Part shown: positions 61,672 to 64,000 of the stretch, one piece after another
How positions within the stretch are numbered: position 1 is the stretch's first letter
Layout of the letters: every line of letters starts with the position of its first letter
Source of the DNA: Albibacillus kandeliae
GTDB lineage: Bacteria > Pseudomonadota > Alphaproteobacteria > Rhodobacterales > Rhodobacteraceae
Reading direction: 5' to 3'
DNA length: 64,000 bases
NCBI RefSeq assembly: GCF_003116585.1
Contig: NZ_QEHM01000003.1
Coordinates: 234,916 to 298,915 of the forward strand
The notes under the pieces: generated by a model
What the model saw: only the letters and a program-made list of their open reading frames with translations
What the model was told of the DNA's origin: nothing
Database searches by the model: none
Made by a program: the position numbers and the translations under genes

Positions 61672-62621
61672 TTCGCGGGCTTGGCCTCCGCTGCGGGCTT
61701 GTCGGCCGGTGCCGGTGCAGGCGTTTCGGGCGCGGCGGCGGTGGGGGCCGGAAGATCGCCGCGCACGGCGGGCGGCAGGCCCATGAGCATCCGCACGATG
61801 GTGATCAGCTCCTCGCGCATCTCGGTGCGCGGGGTCACCCGGTCGAGCATCCCGTGATCCAGCAGGTACTCGGCGCGCTGAAACCCTTCGGGCAGCTTCT
61901 CGCGGATGGTCTGCTCGATCACGCGCGGACCGGCAAAGCAAATCAGGGCGTTGGGCTCGGCAATATGGACGTCGCCCAGCATGGCATAGGAGGCCGTCAC
62001 CCCGCCGGTGGTCGGGTGGGTCAGGACGACGATATAGGGCAGGCCCGCTTCCTTGAGCATCTGCACGGCAACCGTGGTGCGCGGCATCTGCATCAGCGAC
62101 AGGATGCCTTCCTGCATCCGCGCGCCGCCTGCGGCCGAGAACAGCACCATCGGGCGCTTCAGCTTCACTGCCTCTTCGGCGGCGGCAATGATGGCATTGC
62201 CCACGTACATGCCCATGGACCCGCCCATGAACGAGAAGTCCTGCGCGGCGGCGACGATGGGCGTGCGCCCGATCTCGCCGGTGGCGACGAGCATCGCCTC
62301 CTTCTCGCCCGTGGTCTTCTGGGCGGCCTTCATCCGGTCGGGATAGCGCTTCTGATCACGGAAATGCAGGGGGTCGGCGATCGGTTCGGGAACCTTGACC
62401 TCGCCGAAGATACCGCCGTCGAACAGCGCCTTGAAACGCTCGCGCGGGGTGATCGCCATGTGATGCCCGCAGTTGGTGCAGACATTCAGGTTGTCGGACA
62501 GCTCGCGGTGGAACAGCATGGTGCCGCATTCGTCGCACTTCTGCCAAAGGTTCTCGGGTGTTTCACGGCGCGAGAAGATCGAGTTGATCCGGGGCCGGAC
62601 GTAGTTCGTGATCCAGTTCAT
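61668..62621 (-). CDS. accD: acetyl-CoA carboxylase carboxyltransferase subunit beta
   Basis: A 317-residue carboxyltransferase subunit that joins AccA. The N-terminal zinc ribbon has Cys29, Cys32, Cys48 and Cys51. The crotonase core includes [19 protein letters not shown] and [18 protein letters not shown]. An Ala- and Pro-rich tail (about 285-317) of low complexity extends the usual length. It is followed by folC with a 4-bp overlap. accA is at 15224-16186, so the two subunits are not adjacent. Confidence 0.97.
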   Translation of the reverse strand: MNWITNYVRPRINSIFSRRETPENLWQKCDECGTMLFHRELSDNLNVCTNCGHHMAITPRERFKALFDGGIFGEVKVPEPIADPLHFRDQKRYPDRMKAAQKTTGEKEAMLVATGEIGRTPIVAAAQDFSFMGGSMGMYVGNAIIAAAEEAVKLKRPMVLFSAAGGARMQEGILSLMQMPRTTVAVQMLKEAGLPYIVVLTHPTTGGVTASYAMLGDVHIAEPNALICFAGPRVIEQTIREKLPEGFQRAEYLLDHGMLDRVTPRTEMREELITIVRMLMGLPPAVRGDLPAPTAAAPETPAPAPADKPAAEAKPAK

Positions 62622-62721
62622 ATGCGTGCCTTTTTCTGGCCGGGTCTGGTTCCGGGGCGCAACCGTGCTGGACGGAAACCCGTTTGCGGCCCCAGATAAG
62701 CCCCGGGACCGGGAAATGCAA

Positions 62722-63609
62722 TCAGCGGCGCAGTGCGAGGCGCGCGCCGAGCCAGCTTACCAGCATCGTGGCGAAATCCACCAGCATCCAGCCGCGCATC
62801 GCCTCGGTGTCCGAAAGCGAGAAGGGCGTGGTCATCAGGGCAAGCCCGCTGAGCGAATCCGGGGTGGCGACGATCAGCAGGGCCGACATGTTGTTGACCA
62901 TATGCATGGCGATGGAAGGCCCCAGCGTGCCCGACCGCGCGGTGAGGTCGGCGCTGAATATGCCGAAGACCACAACCCAGAGCACCACGAAGGGCGCGTT
63001 GTCCCCGGCCTCGCCCGGCATGTAGTGACCAAGGCCGAACAGAAGCGCGGGCAGCACCATCCAGACCACCGGGCTGCGGAAGCGGGCGGCGAGGGTCTGT
63101 TGCAGGTAGCCGCGGAACATCAGCTCTTCGCTGCCGGTCTGCACGAGGATTGCCGCCAGCGAGGCGGGGAGCAGGATCAGCCAGCGCGAGAGGTCCAGGT
63201 TGTCCACGAGGCCCTCGCCCATGTCGTAGGGCGGCAGCAACAGCAGGCCCACGCCGATCAGGACCAGCATCCGGAACACGCGCCAGAACTGGCTCAGCGC
63301 CAGCGGCAGCGGGCCGATCACGCTGGCAAGGCTACGGTCGTGGAGCAGCCGCACGGCCAGCCCCACCGCGATGATCAGCGCAACGAAGCCGAACAGCAGG
63401 AACAGCAGCGATCCCGGCGTGTTGCCCTCCAGCGCCTCGGGCGTCAGCAGCGCGGGAAAGAAGGGCCGGGCCAGCGCATGCACAATCAGGTTCAGCACGA
63501 TCACCAGAACCACGATGGTCGCGCAGCCGGCGATCAGCCGCCAGATCTCGCAGCGGTCCCGCGCAGGGCCGACAAGGCGCTCGTGCGCGGCATAGGCGCT
63601 CTCAGTCAT
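62722..63609 (-). CDS. CPBP family intramembrane glutamic endopeptidase
   Basis: A 295-residue membrane protein of the CAAX/Abi (CPBP) family with about eight TMs. The catalytic motifs are E161-E162-x3-R166 ([12 protein letters not shown]), His195 (FGLGHY) and His236 (HMVNN), matching motifs 1-3. Substrates in bacteria are mostly unknown. Its start overlaps the stop of the upstream cyclic-nucleotide-domain gene by 8 bp, so the two are likely coupled. Confidence 0.92.
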   Translation of the reverse strand: MTESAYAAHERLVGPARDRCEIWRLIAGCATIVVLVIVLNLIVHALARPFFPALLTPEALEGNTPGSLLFLLFGFVALIIAVGLAVRLLHDRSLASVIGPLPLALSQFWRVFRMLVLIGVGLLLLPPYDMGEGLVDNLDLSRWLILLPASLAAILVQTGSEELMFRGYLQQTLAARFRSPVVWMVLPALLFGLGHYMPGEAGDNAPFVVLWVVVFGIFSADLTARSGTLGPSIAMHMVNNMSALLIVATPDSLSGLALMTTPFSLSDTEAMRGWMLVDFATMLVSWLGARLALRR

Positions 63610-64000
63610 CTTCACCCGCGTTGATCGTGTCTATCGGATAGCGTGGCTCTCCGTTCACCTGCGCCGTGGTCCGCAGGTGATGGATGTGCTGCGCGGCACT
63701 GTTGAGGTTACTGCCCACCGCCGCAAGAAGTTCCACCGCGAGGTGGGCGTCGTTCTCGATCACCGCGCGGAATTCCTCGGCCCCGATGCGCAGGAACTTG
63801 CTCGGCGCGGTGGCGACGAGGTCCATCGTCCGCTCGGCGCGAGTGATGATCGACAGGTCCCCGATCAGGCGGCCCGGCCCGATCACCGTGACCGGCGGAT
63901 CCTCCGGCCCGCTGTCGGGCCAGCGCAGTTCGGCCTCGCCCGAGAGACACAGATAGGTGGCGTCGGCGCGCTGGCCGTGGGCAAAGATCACATGCCCCGG
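63602..64000 (-). CDS. cyclic nucleotide-binding domain protein (5' end missing)
   Basis: The visible 132 residues read PGHVIFAHGQRADATYLCLS at the window edge, so the gene starts beyond 64000. The segment is a Crp-type cNMP-binding beta barrel: GPGRLIGDLSIIT near the middle is the GxLxGExxL-like phosphate-binding cassette, although the Glu is replaced (IGDLS). There is no C-terminal DNA-binding HTH; the protein ends in a short helix. It may therefore be a stand-alone sensor rather than a transcription factor. It overlaps the CPBP gene. Confidence 0.85.
   Translation of the reverse strand, partial: PGHVIFAHGQRADATYLCLSGEAELRWPDSGPEDPPVTVIGPGRLIGDLSIITRAERTMDLVATAPSKFLRIGAEEFRAVIENDAHLAVELLAAVGSNLNSAAQHIHHLRTTAQVNGEPRYPIDTINAGEDD

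Overview
The window reads as chromosome of a marine-type alphaproteobacterium of the order Rhodobacterales (Roseobacter/Rhodobacter group). The reasons are very high GC, dense 4-bp (ATGA) gene overlaps, the accD-folC pair, a TIGR02300 (FYDLN) gene, an RsmB-type methylase, a MocR-type TauR next to xsc, and a soeABC set typical of sulfonate-degrading roseobacters. I see no insertion sequence, prophage, plasmid origin or CRISPR array. The left edge carries no gene I can support, and the right edge cuts a cyclic-nucleotide-domain gene.

Layout. 0.1-1.3 kb: tandem Lin0512-family genes and a small Cas2/SinR-like protein. 1.4-3.6 kb: haem genes hemC and hemE (divergent) and tRNA-Met(CAT). 3.7-12.5 kb: a GntR regulator, allophanate hydrolase (atzF), a peptide-type ABC importer (fused ATPases, two permeases, Tat-exported binding protein) and a divergent LysR regulator. 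12.5-16.2 kb: Lrp/LysE pair, AraC/GyrI pair, accA. 16.4-21.1 kb: an SsuABC-like importer, an MFS carrier and its GntR regulator with a palindromic operator. 21.1-26.3 kb: YgjP-type metalloprotease, FYDLN protein, tRNA-Ala(GGC), an unknown 340-residue protein, VOC protein, AAA ATPase and an acyl-CoA ligase.

The main theme is taurine catabolism in two blocks. Block 1 (26.5-31.5 kb) is tauABC and, divergently, tpa (taurine-pyruvate aminotransferase). Block 2 (44.3-52.4 kb) is tauR, xsc (sulfoacetaldehyde acetyltransferase) and soeABC (cytoplasmic membrane-bound sulfite dehydrogenase). Together they import taurine, deaminate it to sulfoacetaldehyde, cleave that to acetyl phosphate and sulfite, and oxidise sulfite to sulfate. 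Paired CTGGACTTAA-like elements 22-23 bp apart occur upstream of tpa, tauR and xsc, so one regulator probably controls both blocks. TauC carries an unusual extra N-terminal membrane segment and a roughly 120-residue insertion in its first periplasmic loop. Between the blocks lie a dehalogenase-like hydrolase/TetR pair, an ArsR-controlled permease with a perfect 30-bp operator, YoaK, a methyltransferase-like protein, SDHAF4-like and RsmB genes, a Crp/Fnr regulator beside a degenerate receiver protein, a heparinase II/III protein, and a hybrid histidine kinase/response regulator pair that shares the tauR promoter region.

52.5-64 kb is mostly housekeeping: AEC carrier, S-formylglutathione hydrolase, YaiI, HAD/ornithine-cyclodeaminase pair, MFS carrier, ZapE, a porin whose terminator lies inside convergent folC, accD-folC, a CPBP protease and the truncated cyclic-nucleotide-binding gene. 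All product names are from reading the sequence; no database search was run.
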